Shown here: positions 1 through 8,900 of the stretch, piece after piece
Position numbering within the stretch: the stretch's first letter is position 1
Layout: every line of letters starts with the position of its first letter
Source of the DNA: Bog-950 sp046329495
Lineage (GTDB): Bacteria > Bacteroidota > Bacteroidia > Chitinophagales > LD1
NCBI GenBank assembly: GCA_046329495.1
Contig: JAXLUO010000011.1
Coordinates: forward strand, 1 to 64,000
Direction of reading: 5' to 3'
Length of the DNA: 64,000 bases
Notes under the pieces: model-generated
The model's input: only the letters and a program-made list of their open reading frames with translations
Told to the model about the DNA's origin: nothing
The model's database searches: none
Made by a program: the position numbers and the translations under genes

Positions 1-1
1 G

Positions 2-1102
2 AAAGGCAAATATGGTTTGGTTAAAATGGAGGAGCGTTACGGGGGGATAGAAATGCCGGAGATAACATTGGTAAACCTGCGCGATATGCAACGCAAAAAG
101 AAAATGCAGGGCAACTTTAGCGAACTATTAATCCAGGATATTTCATTAACGCTTGCAAACAAGGAACAGGTGATCTTGTTTATTAACCGCCGTGGTTTTG
201 CTAATTATCGTATTTGTAAAACATGCAATTACATTTATAAATGCCGTAACTGCGATGTTAGCCTCACCTATCATAAATATCAGAATCAATTAATTTGTCA
301 CTATTGCGGTTATTTTGAAAAGCTTACGGATAAATGTAAAAGCTGCGGTGCAATGGATCTGGATATTGTGGGCATGGGCACCGAGAAAATTGAAGATGAA
401 ATAACGGAGTTATTCCCTTCGGCACGCATTGGCCGCCTGGATTATGATGCCGTGAGGACTAAACAAGGTCATGCGGAAGTTATTGCCAAATTCGAAAACC
501 GCGAGATAGATATTTTGGTAGGCACGCAGATGGTTACTAAAGGGCTGGACTTTGATCATGTAAGCCTGGTAGGCGTAATGAATGCCGATCAATTACTGAA
601 CAATCCCGGCTACCGGGCGCACGAAAGGGCCTTTCAATTAATGCTGCAGGTGGCCGGTCGAGCGGGCCGTAAAAATAAAAAGGGCAGGGTGCTTATTCAG
701 TGCAGCGATCCTATGCATCCTGTTATACAGGATGTAGTGCGTTACGATTACTACGCCATGTATAAGCGCGAACTAAAACACAGGCAGCAGTTTATGTATC
801 CGCCTTTTACCCGCATGGTAGAACTTACCCTGCGGCACAAAAAGGTGCACATCGCCGCGCAGGGGGCATTATTTCTTGCCAACGAAATAAAGCATACCCA
901 AACCTGTCAGGTATTAGGGCCTTCTGAGCCCTTTATCTCCAAGGTTAACAATTACTACCTACGCGAAATATTAATCAAGAGCAATAAGCAAACCATAAGT
1001 CTGGCCCAGTTTAAAAACGCCGCGCGCAATTCGCTGGACAAAATGAAACTCTCGGCTGATTTTAAGAGCATCGATATAAGTTCCGATGTAGACCCCATCT
1101 AA
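2..1102 (+). CDS. priA: Primosomal protein N' (PriA helicase), 3' part only
   Basis: C-terminal part of the replication-restart DNA helicase PriA, which reloads the replisome at stalled forks. The frame is open to the left edge (it reads KGKYGLVKMEERYGG from base 2), so the true start and the DEAH/Walker A half lie outside the window. Visible here are the PriA zinc-binding region, with cysteine pairs CKTC, CRNC, CHYC and CKSC between about bases 215 and 350, then the second helicase lobe (GTQMVTKGLDFDHV, the DADQLL motif, and QVAGRAGR, helicase motif VI). The C-terminal region YPPFTRMVELTLR follows. The zinc cysteines plus helicase motif VI make the assignment secure. The gene ends at a bidirectional hairpin shared with the convergent peroxiredoxin gene. 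Confidence 0.96.
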   Translation, partial: KGKYGLVKMEERYGGIEMPEITLVNLRDMQRKKKMQGNFSELLIQDISLTLANKEQVILFINRRGFANYRICKTCNYIYKCRNCDVSLTYHKYQNQLICHYCGYFEKLTDKCKSCGAMDLDIVGMGTEKIEDEITELFPSARIGRLDYDAVRTKQGHAEVIAKFENREIDILVGTQMVTKGLDFDHVSLVGVMNADQLLNNPGYRAHERAFQLMLQVAGRAGRKNKKGRVLIQCSDPMHPVIQDVVRYDYYAMYKRELKHRQQFMYPPFTRMVELTLRHKKVHIAAQGALFLANEIKHTQTCQVLGPSEPFISKVNNYYLREILIKSNKQTISLAQFKNAARNSLDKMKLSADFKSIDISSDVDPI

Positions 1103-1104
1103 AT

Positions 1105-1137
1105 AAAAAAGCCATCCGCAATGCAGATGGCTTTTAG
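1105..1137. terminator. Bidirectional intrinsic terminator between priA and peroxiredoxin gene
   Basis: Perfect 10-bp inverted repeat AAAAGCCATC (1107-1116) / GATGGCTTTT (1126-1135) with a 9-base loop. It has A-runs on one side and T-runs on the other, so it can serve both convergent genes. Confidence 0.8.
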
Positions 1138-1157
1138 CTTGTTCGTTACACCATATA

Positions 1158-1790
1158 TTAATGCGAAGCCAGGTAAGTGGCAACAGCATCGTGGGTATCC
1201 TTCATGCCTTCTTTACCCGAAGCCCAGTTGGCAGGACAAACCTCACCATTCTCTTCGTTAAAGCGCAGCGCATCAACCATACGTAATGCTTCGTCGATAT
1301 TACGGCCCAATGGCAGGTTGTTTACCAGTTGGTGCTGAACGATACCGTTCTTGTCAATTAAGAAAGTGCCGCGGTAAGCAATCAATTCGGCAGTAGCCTG
1401 CATTTGGTTGTTATCGTCGTAGTAGTATTCGCCATTCAGCACATCGTAGTTAGCCGAAATGGTTTTGCTGGTATCAGCAACAATCGGGTAGGTAATACCC
1501 TTAATACCACCTTGTTTTTTCTCTAACTGCATCCAACCCCAGTGGCTTTGCTCGGTATCGGTTGAGCAACCTACTACTACAGTATCACGCTTTTCAAATT
1601 CAGCTAATTTCTCCTGAAAAGCCCACAATTCGGTAGGGCAAACAAAGGTGAAGTCCTTAGGATAGAAGAAGAATATTACGTTCTTCTTTCCAAGATACTG
1701 CTCAAGGCTAAAGTTCTCTACAAATTCGCCACCGTTTACAACGGCTTGCGCTTTAAATACGGGTGCTTTGCGGCCAACTAAAACTGCCAT
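1158..1790 (-). CDS. 2-Cys peroxiredoxin (AhpC/TSA family)
   Basis: Thiol peroxidase that reduces hydrogen peroxide and organic peroxides in the cytoplasm. The 210-residue protein has the peroxidatic cysteine at residue 51 in DFTFVCPTE (the PxxxTxxC region) and a resolving cysteine near residue 185 in GEVCPANW, so it is a typical 2-Cys enzyme. Length and motifs fit the AhpC/Prx1 subfamily. The ATG at 1790 is preceded 37 bases upstream by a perfect TATATTTG -7 box, consistent with a monocistronic unit from the housekeeping sigma factor. No AhpF-like reductase gene lies nearby, so the electron donor (thioredoxin or another partner) cannot be told from here. Confidence 0.95.
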   Translation of the reverse strand: MAVLVGRKAPVFKAQAVVNGGEFVENFSLEQYLGKKNVIFFFYPKDFTFVCPTELWAFQEKLAEFEKRDTVVVGCSTDTEQSHWGWMQLEKKQGGIKGITYPIVADTSKTISANYDVLNGEYYYDDNNQMQATAELIAYRGTFLIDKNGIVQHQLVNNLPLGRNIDEALRMVDALRFNEENGEVCPANWASGKEGMKDTHDAVATYLASH

Positions 1791-1827
1791 AATTCATATT
1801 TTGTTTTGGTAAATAAATTTCGTGCTG

Positions 1828-1835
1828 CAAATATA
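1828..1835 (-). promoter_or_regulatory. Bacteroidota -7 box (TATATTTG) of the peroxiredoxin gene
   Basis: On the minus strand the sequence reads TATATTTG, an 8/8 match to TAnnTTTG. The start codon is 37 bases downstream. No convincing -33 TTG element at the usual spacing was seen. Confidence 0.6.
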
Positions 1836-2030
1836 CCCAAAGCAGTGGTACTACCTAAGCATAACTACCGATACAAAATGGTTCAATCCCGGCGCTTACA
1901 GATTTATAAATGGCAATCTAAAAGCTTGTTTTACAAGGGGATGGGAGGGTTAGGCCCAGCGGTTGATTTTTAGGTAGGCTAAATGCCTATTGTTATATTT
2001 AATTATAGCTTTTGTTAAAGAATTAAAGGC

Positions 2031-2690
2031 ATGAAGAAGACAATCCTTTTCCTTGTTGGGGCAGTACTAATAGGTGTGGGGGCCTATTTTATAGGAATGA
2101 TGAAAGGTGCTAATCTGGTGCGCAATGGCATACTGCAAAATTATCCTACGGTTTATAATGTTATTGCAGGTAGTCAGATTGAAGTTGACACGGTAATTGA
2201 CCTTTCTATTGCTAAAGGAGATTCAAGCGCTCTGGCAACCTTGTTAAAAGTGGATAGCAAGTTAGATACCTTTCATGTGGTTGTGCCTTATTATGGTCGC
2301 TACGGTATCAATCTTTCCCGCTATCGCCGCGTAGTGCCCGATGGCAACCTGGTTGAAATTGCTTTACCTGAAATTAAGATGTACTACTGCGAAATTAAAT
2401 TCGATCAGGTGCTGCTAAATGGTATGCCGCTTACCACCAAGTTTAACGGCGCTAATTATACCGCCATCAAAAATGCTTTGTATGCACGTTTGCTGCCTGT
2501 ATTAAGTAAGGAAAAAGCTAACAGGGAAAAGGCAAAACAAAGTGTTATCAAATCTTTAGCCTATTATATTCTGCCTTATAAGTTCGAGCTACGCATTTAT
2601 ATTGATAACGAACTGCAAACCATTCCGGTAATACCCGGCGCCAATAAGGATGTAGACGAGTTTATCAATGAGCAATTTGAGAAGAAGTAG
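2031..2690 (+). CDS. DUF4230-like membrane-anchored protein
   Basis: A 219-residue protein with one N-terminal membrane segment (about residues 4-26, LFLVGAVLIGVGAYFIGMM) followed by a soluble domain. The pattern of hydrophobic strands around VVVPYYGRYGINLSRY and NLVEIALPEIKMYYCEI, then a helical segment rich in Lys/Ala and the end ELRIYIDN, resembles DUF4230, a domain of unknown function common in Bacteroidota. This is inference from pattern, not alignment. It stands alone, downstream of the divergently transcribed peroxiredoxin gene. A TATATTTA sequence about 30 bases upstream of the ATG is a possible -7 box. No enzymatic motif was recognised. Confidence 0.75.
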   Translation: MKKTILFLVGAVLIGVGAYFIGMMKGANLVRNGILQNYPTVYNVIAGSQIEVDTVIDLSIAKGDSSALATLLKVDSKLDTFHVVVPYYGRYGINLSRYRRVVPDGNLVEIALPEIKMYYCEIKFDQVLLNGMPLTTKFNGANYTAIKNALYARLLPVLSKEKANREKAKQSVIKSLAYYILPYKFELRIYIDNELQTIPVIPGANKDVDEFINEQFEKK

Positions 2691-2873
2691 CCTTCTAATC
2701 GGTTTTTAAGTTTCTTATTTACTATACAACTAACAGAACGGCTAAAAAAAGTTTTAAACGCTTTTTTCGGCTTTCGCATAACCCTTCTTAGTTTTAACCG
2801 TAATTGAAAAGGAGGAAGGCTGATAACACTAGTTGTACCTACCCCCGCCGGTCTTTCCTAAAAATATGATGGC

Positions 2874-5642
2874 ATGAAAAGAATCTACCTAATTCTGGTG
2901 CTTCTGTGCGTTGGAGTATTCATTCAGGCGCAAGCCCCGCAAAAATTTAACTATCAGGCTATCGCCCGCGATGCTTCAGGTGCTGAACTGCGTAATAAAT
3001 CCATTTCGGTTCGTTTTTCTATTCGCGATATTTCGGCAACAGGCCCATTGGTTTACCAGGAAACGCAACTGCTTACCACCAACCAGTTTGGTTTGTTTAC
3101 CGCTTTTGTTGGAACAGGAACGGTTAATCAAGGCAACTTCGCTTCCGTCAACTGGGGCAGTGGCGCAAAATATATGCAGGTTGAGTTTGACCCCAATGGC
3201 GGATCTAACTTTTTAATAGTTGGTTCTTCTGAAATGGTGAGTGTTCCTTATGCACTCTATGCCGAAACTTCGGGCAATGGGGGTGGAGGTGCAACCGGTG
3301 CTACCGGCCCTGCAGGTCCGCAAGGTGCTACCGGCGTAGCAGGGGCAACAGGCCCACAAGGCGTAACCGGAGCAACGGGGCCAACGGGTGCCACAGGTTC
3401 TGGCGGAGGTGCTACCGGTGCAACCGGCCCTACCGGCGATATTGGCCCAACCGGTGCAGTAGGTGCAACAGGTCCGCAAGGCGAACAAGGAATTACCGGC
3501 CCAACCGGCGCCACTGGTGCAGGTGGTGGCGCAACGGGTGCTACAGGGCCAACCGGTGAACAGGGTATTACAGGCCCTACAGGTGCCGATGGACAGCAAG
3601 GTCCCGCAGGTTTACCGGGTCCTACAGGTCCGCAAGGCATAACAGGTCCACAGGGAATTGACGGCAGTACCGGAGCAACGGGCCCGGTTGGTGCAACAGG
3701 TTTACAAGGTATTACCGGACCTACCGGTGCTACCGGATTGAATGGTGTTACGGGTGCAACAGGAAGTACCGGAGCTACCGGTGCAACAGGAGCAACCGGC
3801 CCCGGCACAGCAAGTGGTACACTTAATTACATCGCAAAGTTTACCCCCGATTCAGTTTCACTTGGTAATTCGCGCTTATTTGATGATGGTCATTTTGTGG
3901 GCATTAATACGGCAACACCACAGGCACATTTGCATTTGCAGGGAGATACAGCAACAAACTTGCTGTTAACATCAACCCAAACAGGTAATACAGTTAATGA
4001 TGGCTTCGTTATTTCACAAGATGCTGATTCAGGAACTATTGCAATTGTAAACAATGAAAACCGCGACCTGTTCATCGGTACCGCCGGCAATGAACGCATC
4101 CGCTTTACACGCGATGGATTAGTGGGCATAGGTACCGCATTCCCAACCCGCGACCTGGTTTTAGTTACACAGGGCGGCTTGCCTACCACCATGCAAATAG
4201 CCTCGGTATTAACCGGCCAGGGCGCTAATGATGGATTTATTATCGGCCAGAACGATGCATTCGGCACAGCTTTACTAATGAACAAGGAAAACCAACCTAT
4301 GTTGTTTGGTACCAACGATAATGAGCGTATGCGCATTACTGCTGACGGTAAAATTGGTATTGGCATAACTGCACCGCAGCGCGATGTAGTAATAGGCCAT
4401 GGTTCCGATACTTCTTCTATTCAACTGGTAACTTCTTTTACAGGCGCTACAAAAGCGGATGGCCTGGTGCTTGGGCATACCAGTAACGATGGCGAAGCCC
4501 AGTTAATGAATTATGAAAATAAGGAATTGGTGCTGGGCACCAATGCACATCGCCGTGTTGTAATTACGCAGGATGGCTCAGTTGGTGTGAACGTTAACTT
4601 ACCTGTTAACGATTTTGTGGTTAAGAATGCGGCAGGTGGAACAACACGTGCTCAATTGGTAACTACCACCACAGGTGAAGGTCCTTCCAATGGTTTAATC
4701 ATTGGTTTCACCTCTACCGCAGGTGCCGCGCAGATCATGAACTACGAAAACCAGCCCTTGTCATTTGGTACAGCACTTACCGAGCGCATGCGCTTAACTT
4801 CCGATGGTAAAGTGGGTATTGGCTTGTTAGCACCTGCACCTGCTTATAATATCGATGCAGCATTTACCGGCGATGCCATCTTCCGCTTACGTGCACAAGG
4901 CGCCGCTAATAATCGCGCTTTGTTGATGCTTGATAAACAGGATGCAAATAACGATCAGGCTGCTATTCAGTATAGCCTTGCCGATTCAGCCCAATGGTGG
5001 GTGGGTACCTTAAACAACAGCAACTACCGCATCTTTAATTTCGGAACCGGCGGCGATGCCTTAAGCATTGATTTTAGTAACGATAACGTGGGTATCGGTA
5101 CACCATCACCTTCTGCCAAACTGGAAGTAAACGGACAGGTTAAAATAACCGGCGGCGGACCGGGTGCAGGCAAGGTACTTATCTCTGATGCAACCGGTTT
5201 AGCAAGCTGGGGTGAGGACAATCCCAAAGTTGGTTTTAGCGCATTTAATCAGAATGGTAGTACGGCAATTCCCAATGCAATGGAAACGCCATTGGTATTT
5301 GATAATATTACTTTCAACGATGGTAATTACTACAATCCCGGTAACTCGCAGTTCAGCATCATTAGCGATGGTATGTATCACTTTGATGTAAAACTGGTTT
5401 GGGAGGCCTTCACCACAAGTGGTGAAGCTATCCTGGCTATACGTGTAAATGGATTGGTTACCGAACAAATCCGTCAACAGGTAAATGCCTCAGCTGGTGC
5501 TACAGCACAAACTCTAAGCGTTAACCTGCATCTTTATGCCGGCGATACCGTGGATGCAGTGATACAACAGAGCAGCGGCAGTTCGCAGTCGTTAAATCTC
5601 AACCAACTGGAAAGCATCTTCTCGGGCTATAAGGTCTATTAA
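2874..5642 (+). CDS. Secreted collagen-like protein with C1q/TNF-like C-terminal domain
   Basis: A 922-residue exported protein built of four parts. Residues 1-20 are a signal peptide. Residues 21-135 form an N-terminal domain that starts QAPQKFNYQAIARDASG, common at the start of Bacteroidota surface proteins. Residues about 136-311 are Gly-X-Y collagen triplets dominated by GAT and GPT, with GGG interruptions. Residues about 330-655 hold four tandem modules of about 78 residues ending in patterns like ERMRITADGKIGIG, as in tail-fibre-like proteins. Residues 783-922 (from VGFSAF to FSGYKVY) look like a C1q/TNF jelly-roll. The order collagen then C1q-like head recalls Bacillus BclA and animal C1q. 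I infer a trimeric surface filament. No T9SS sorting domain was seen, so the export and anchoring route is open. Confidence 0.85.
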   Translation: MKRIYLILVLLCVGVFIQAQAPQKFNYQAIARDASGAELRNKSISVRFSIRDISATGPLVYQETQLLTTNQFGLFTAFVGTGTVNQGNFASVNWGSGAKYMQVEFDPNGGSNFLIVGSSEMVSVPYALYAETSGNGGGGATGATGPAGPQGATGVAGATGPQGVTGATGPTGATGSGGGATGATGPTGDIGPTGAVGATGPQGEQGITGPTGATGAGGGATGATGPTGEQGITGPTGADGQQGPAGLPGPTGPQGITGPQGIDGSTGATGPVGATGLQGITGPTGATGLNGVTGATGSTGATGATGATGPGTASGTLNYIAKFTPDSVSLGNSRLFDDGHFVGINTATPQAHLHLQGDTATNLLLTSTQTGNTVNDGFVISQDADSGTIAIVNNENRDLFIGTAGNERIRFTRDGLVGIGTAFPTRDLVLVTQGGLPTTMQIASVLTGQGANDGFIIGQNDAFGTALLMNKENQPMLFGTNDNERMRITADGKIGIGITAPQRDVVIGHGSDTSSIQLVTSFTGATKADGLVLGHTSNDGEAQLMNYENKELVLGTNAHRRVVITQDGSVGVNVNLPVNDFVVKNAAGGTTRAQLVTTTTGEGPSNGLIIGFTSTAGAAQIMNYENQPLSFGTALTERMRLTSDGKVGIGLLAPAPAYNIDAAFTGDAIFRLRAQGAANNRALLMLDKQDANNDQAAIQYSLADSAQWWVGTLNNSNYRIFNFGTGGDALSIDFSNDNVGIGTPSPSAKLEVNGQVKITGGGPGAGKVLISDATGLASWGEDNPKVGFSAFNQNGSTAIPNAMETPLVFDNITFNDGNYYNPGNSQFSIISDGMYHFDVKLVWEAFTTSGEAILAIRVNGLVTEQIRQQVNASAGATAQTLSVNLHLYAGDTVDAVIQQSSGSSQSLNLNQLESIFSGYKVY
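3283..3807 (+). repeat. Collagen-like Gly-X-Y triplet repeat region
   Basis: About 58 Gly-X-Y triplets, mostly GAT, GPT, GPQ and GIT, interrupted by short glycine-rich linkers (for example GSGGGATG). Threonine in the Y position is abundant, as in BclA-type bacterial collagens, where such threonines can be glycosylated. The DNA uses varied synonymous codons. Confidence 0.95.
3880..4830 (+). repeat. Four tandem ~78-residue fibre modules
   Basis: Inside the collagen-like protein a module recurs four times with the scheme DGFxIGQ...GxAxLMNxENxxLxFGTxxxERMRITxDGxVGIGxxxP. The copies are clearly related in protein sequence but diverged in DNA. Confidence 0.8.
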
Positions 5643-5990
5643 GCGGGGTTCAATCTCGATTTTTTGGGGTTTTGGTTCCGAAAGTGTTTTACGGAACTCC
5701 GGCTTTTTCAGTTTCATTTTTCGGCCACATTTAGCAATGCAGGCTATAAACGCCCTTTTTTAGCCAAAAACAGACGAATTTGGGCTTATCCACATTTCTT
5801 CGCCCGATTTACACATTTGGGCTTTAAAAATGTCAACTAATTTAGTGCGTATCTGTTTGATATACAGCATTTTAATAAATTTTTAATGAATCCCTGAATT
5901 GGTGTTATTAACACCTTGCTTTCCAACGGTTTTACAAGTAACATTTTGTATCCCTACTCGTAAAACTTGTGTAGTTAAATCTCCCTGGAC
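5643..5990. other. 348-bp intergenic region between two large surface-protein genes
   Basis: No gene was found. It holds a weak hairpin after the collagen-like gene (GTTCCG 5675-5680 / CGGAAC 5692-5697, followed by CTTTTT), a single perfect DnaA-box-like TTATCCACA at 5786-5794, and a 15-bp palindrome at 5901-5915 ahead of the giant gene. No clear -7 box was found before the ATG at 5991. Confidence 0.6.
5901..5915. promoter_or_regulatory. Palindrome upstream of the giant SprB-repeat gene (operator candidate)
   Basis: GGTGTTA-T-TAACACC is a perfect 7+1+7 palindrome about 76 bases upstream of the ATG. The symmetry suggests a site for a dimeric regulator. The stem is too short and lacks a T-run, so it is unlikely to be a terminator. 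Confidence 0.45.
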
Positions 5991-8900
5991 ATGAGAAAAC
6001 TTTACTTCACCTTCATCAAACCCGCAACACCTGCATCATCAGGCCTGAGGAACCTGGTTTTGCTTTGCATGTTGTTACTGGGTGGCCTGGCAACTTTGCA
6101 GGCGCAGGTTACAGTGGTGCAAAACAGCAACACGCAAGCCCTTGCTCAATTACTGGCCGGCTCGGGTGTAACCATCAGCAACTGGACCAAAAGCTGTGCT
6201 AACAATGGCAGCGGTACGTTTACCAACGTGTCATCCAACCTGGGTGTGCCGGGTGGTGTGGTGCTTTCATCAGGTAACGTTGGCAGTGTACCCAATAACG
6301 CCAACGTGTTTGCCTCTACGCAATTTAGCCTGAACGGTGATGCACAACTTTCAACTCTTACCAGTGGAACTGTTTACGATCCCTGCGTGCTGGAATTTGA
6401 TATCGTTCCGCAAGGTCCCATTTTGCAGTTCAACTATGTGTTCGCTTCCGAAGAATACCCTGAATGGGTTTGTTCGCAATACAACGACGTATTCGGATTT
6501 TTTATTACCGGTCCAAATCCACAGGGTGGTAACTTTACCAACAAGAACATTGCCTTAATTCCAAGCACCAACTTACCCGTAGCCATTAACACGGTTAACC
6601 CGGGAACACCGGGTGCAAGCGCAGGCGGAGGCAATTGTAATGGCAGCAATCAATCGCTGGCTTACACTTCCTACTATCGCAATAACCAAACACCGCTTAA
6701 TGCCAATATCGTTTACGATGGCATGACTGCCGTGCTTAGTGCTACTTCAGCTGTTATCCCTTGCCAAACCTATCACCTTAAAATCGCTATTGCCGATGTT
6801 GCCGACCGTATCTACGATTCAGGTGTGTTTCTGCAGGCTTACTCATTTATTTCAAACCCTGTAACTATCCAGGCTACTGCAGCACTGGATTATGCCGGTT
6901 TTACCTCAGCCTACGAAGGCTGCGTGGGCGGTACATTCACATTCAACCTATCTTCGGCACAGCAGGTACCTGTAGTTGTAAATTTGCAGATTACCGGCTC
7001 AGCCACCAACGGCACCGATTATACCACACTGCCAACCCAAATTGTATTTGCTCCCGGCCAAACCGTGGCTACCCTGAATGTTGATGCAATAGCAGACGGT
7101 ATTACCGAAAGCATGGAGAACGTTACCATTGCTGTATTAGATCCTTGCTCAGGTTTACCAACCAACAGCGCAACCATTTCCATTCGCGATGATATTCCTC
7201 CAACAATCACTGTTGGCGACAGCACCCTCTGTTTAGGCCAATCAACCCAGTTAACCGCCAATGGGGGTGTAACCTACTCGTGGACTCCGGCCACAGGCCT
7301 AAGCAGCACTACGGTTAAAAATCCTATTGCTACGCCAACTACTACAACTACCTACACCTGCACCATGAGTTTTGGTAGTTGCACCAAAACGGTATCGCAA
7401 ACCGTTTATGTAAGCAACCCTGCTGCAGCAGTAACTGCAAACCCTGCGGGCACCGTTTGTAACGGTGCCAGTGTTGCTTTAACAGCAACCCCTTCTGCAG
7501 GTCAAACACCTTATACTTATTTATGGAGTACCGGCGCTACCACACCGGCTATCAGCGTACCTTCAGGCGGTTCTTATACCGTAACAGCTACCGATGCGTT
7601 TGGGTGCACCGCCTCTGCTACGCGTAGCGTTACAATTTCTAACCTTAGCATTACCGGTACCACAACCAACGTAAGTTGTATGGGCGCTGCCAATGGTGCA
7701 GTTGATATTACTGTTACAGGAACCAATGCGCCATTTACTTATAACTGGGGTGGTGGTGTTACCTCGCAGGACCGCACCAACCTGGTAGCCGGAACGTATA
7801 GTGTAACTGCCAGCAACACTGTTGGCTGTTCAGTTACTGCTACTTATACTATTACACAACCTGCCTCTAACTTAACTACTTCTGCAACCAATACATCTGT
7901 TAACTGTAACGGCGGTAATAATGGTAGCATTAATTTAACGGCGAACGGTGGTGTTACACCTTATACGTTTGCATGGAGCAACTCGGCCTCTACCGAGGAC
8001 TTAAATAATCTGGTAGCGGGCACCTATGTAGTAACCGTTACCGATTTCAACGGTTGCACGGCCAGTCGCTCAGTAATTATCAATCAACCTACAGCCATTA
8101 CTACTTCCGAAACACATGTGAATAATACCTGTGCCGGCAATACCTTAGGAAGTATTAACCTAACCGTTAGCGGTGGTACCGGCGCATATTCATACGCATG
8201 GAGCAATGGCGCAGCAACACAAAATTTAACCGGTCTTGCCTCAGGTGCTTATACCGTTACAGTAGCCGATGCCAATGGTTGTACTGTTACACGCAGTGTT
8301 ACCATCACTGCACCGGCCGCAATCAGCATTACACCTGCAGCAACAAATCCTGCCTGTAACGCAGGCGCTACGGGTTCTATTAACCTTACCGTTACCGGCG
8401 GTACATCACCTTATACCTATAACTGGGGTGGAGGTATAACTACACAAAACCGTACCGGTTTAGCAGCAGGCACCTATAATGTAACTGTTACTGATAATTC
8501 AAGTTGTACTGCTTCGGCCAGTGTTACATTAACCCAACCTGCTGTGTTAAGTGCAACCAATACTGCAACCAATGTAAATTGTAATGGTGGTGCTACAGGT
8601 GCAATAACTGTTACTGTAGCCGGCGGCACTTCGCCTTATACCTATAACTGGGGGGGTGGAATTACTACTCAAAACCGCACCGGTTTAACAGCCGGCACTT
8701 ATACGGTTACCGTAACCGATAATCAAAGTTGTACTGCTACAACTTCGGCTACTATCACCCAGCCTGCCGTATTAGCTGCTACCGAAACACATACCAATGT
8801 TTCCTGTAACGCAGGTTCCAATGGCTCTATTGATATAACTGTAACCGGTGGTACTACACCATACACCTACAACTGGGGCGGTGGTGTAACAACTGAAGAC

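Noticed and set aside
3257..3808. Long proline-rich open frame on the minus strand across the collagen region
   Set aside because: It is the mirror of Gly-X-Y codons (GGN becomes NCC), so an open antisense frame is expected; it has no family match or start context.
5786..5794. Replication origin suggested by TTATCCACA
   Set aside because: Only one perfect DnaA box is present, with no AT-rich unwinding element or cluster, and dnaA or other origin-linked genes are absent.
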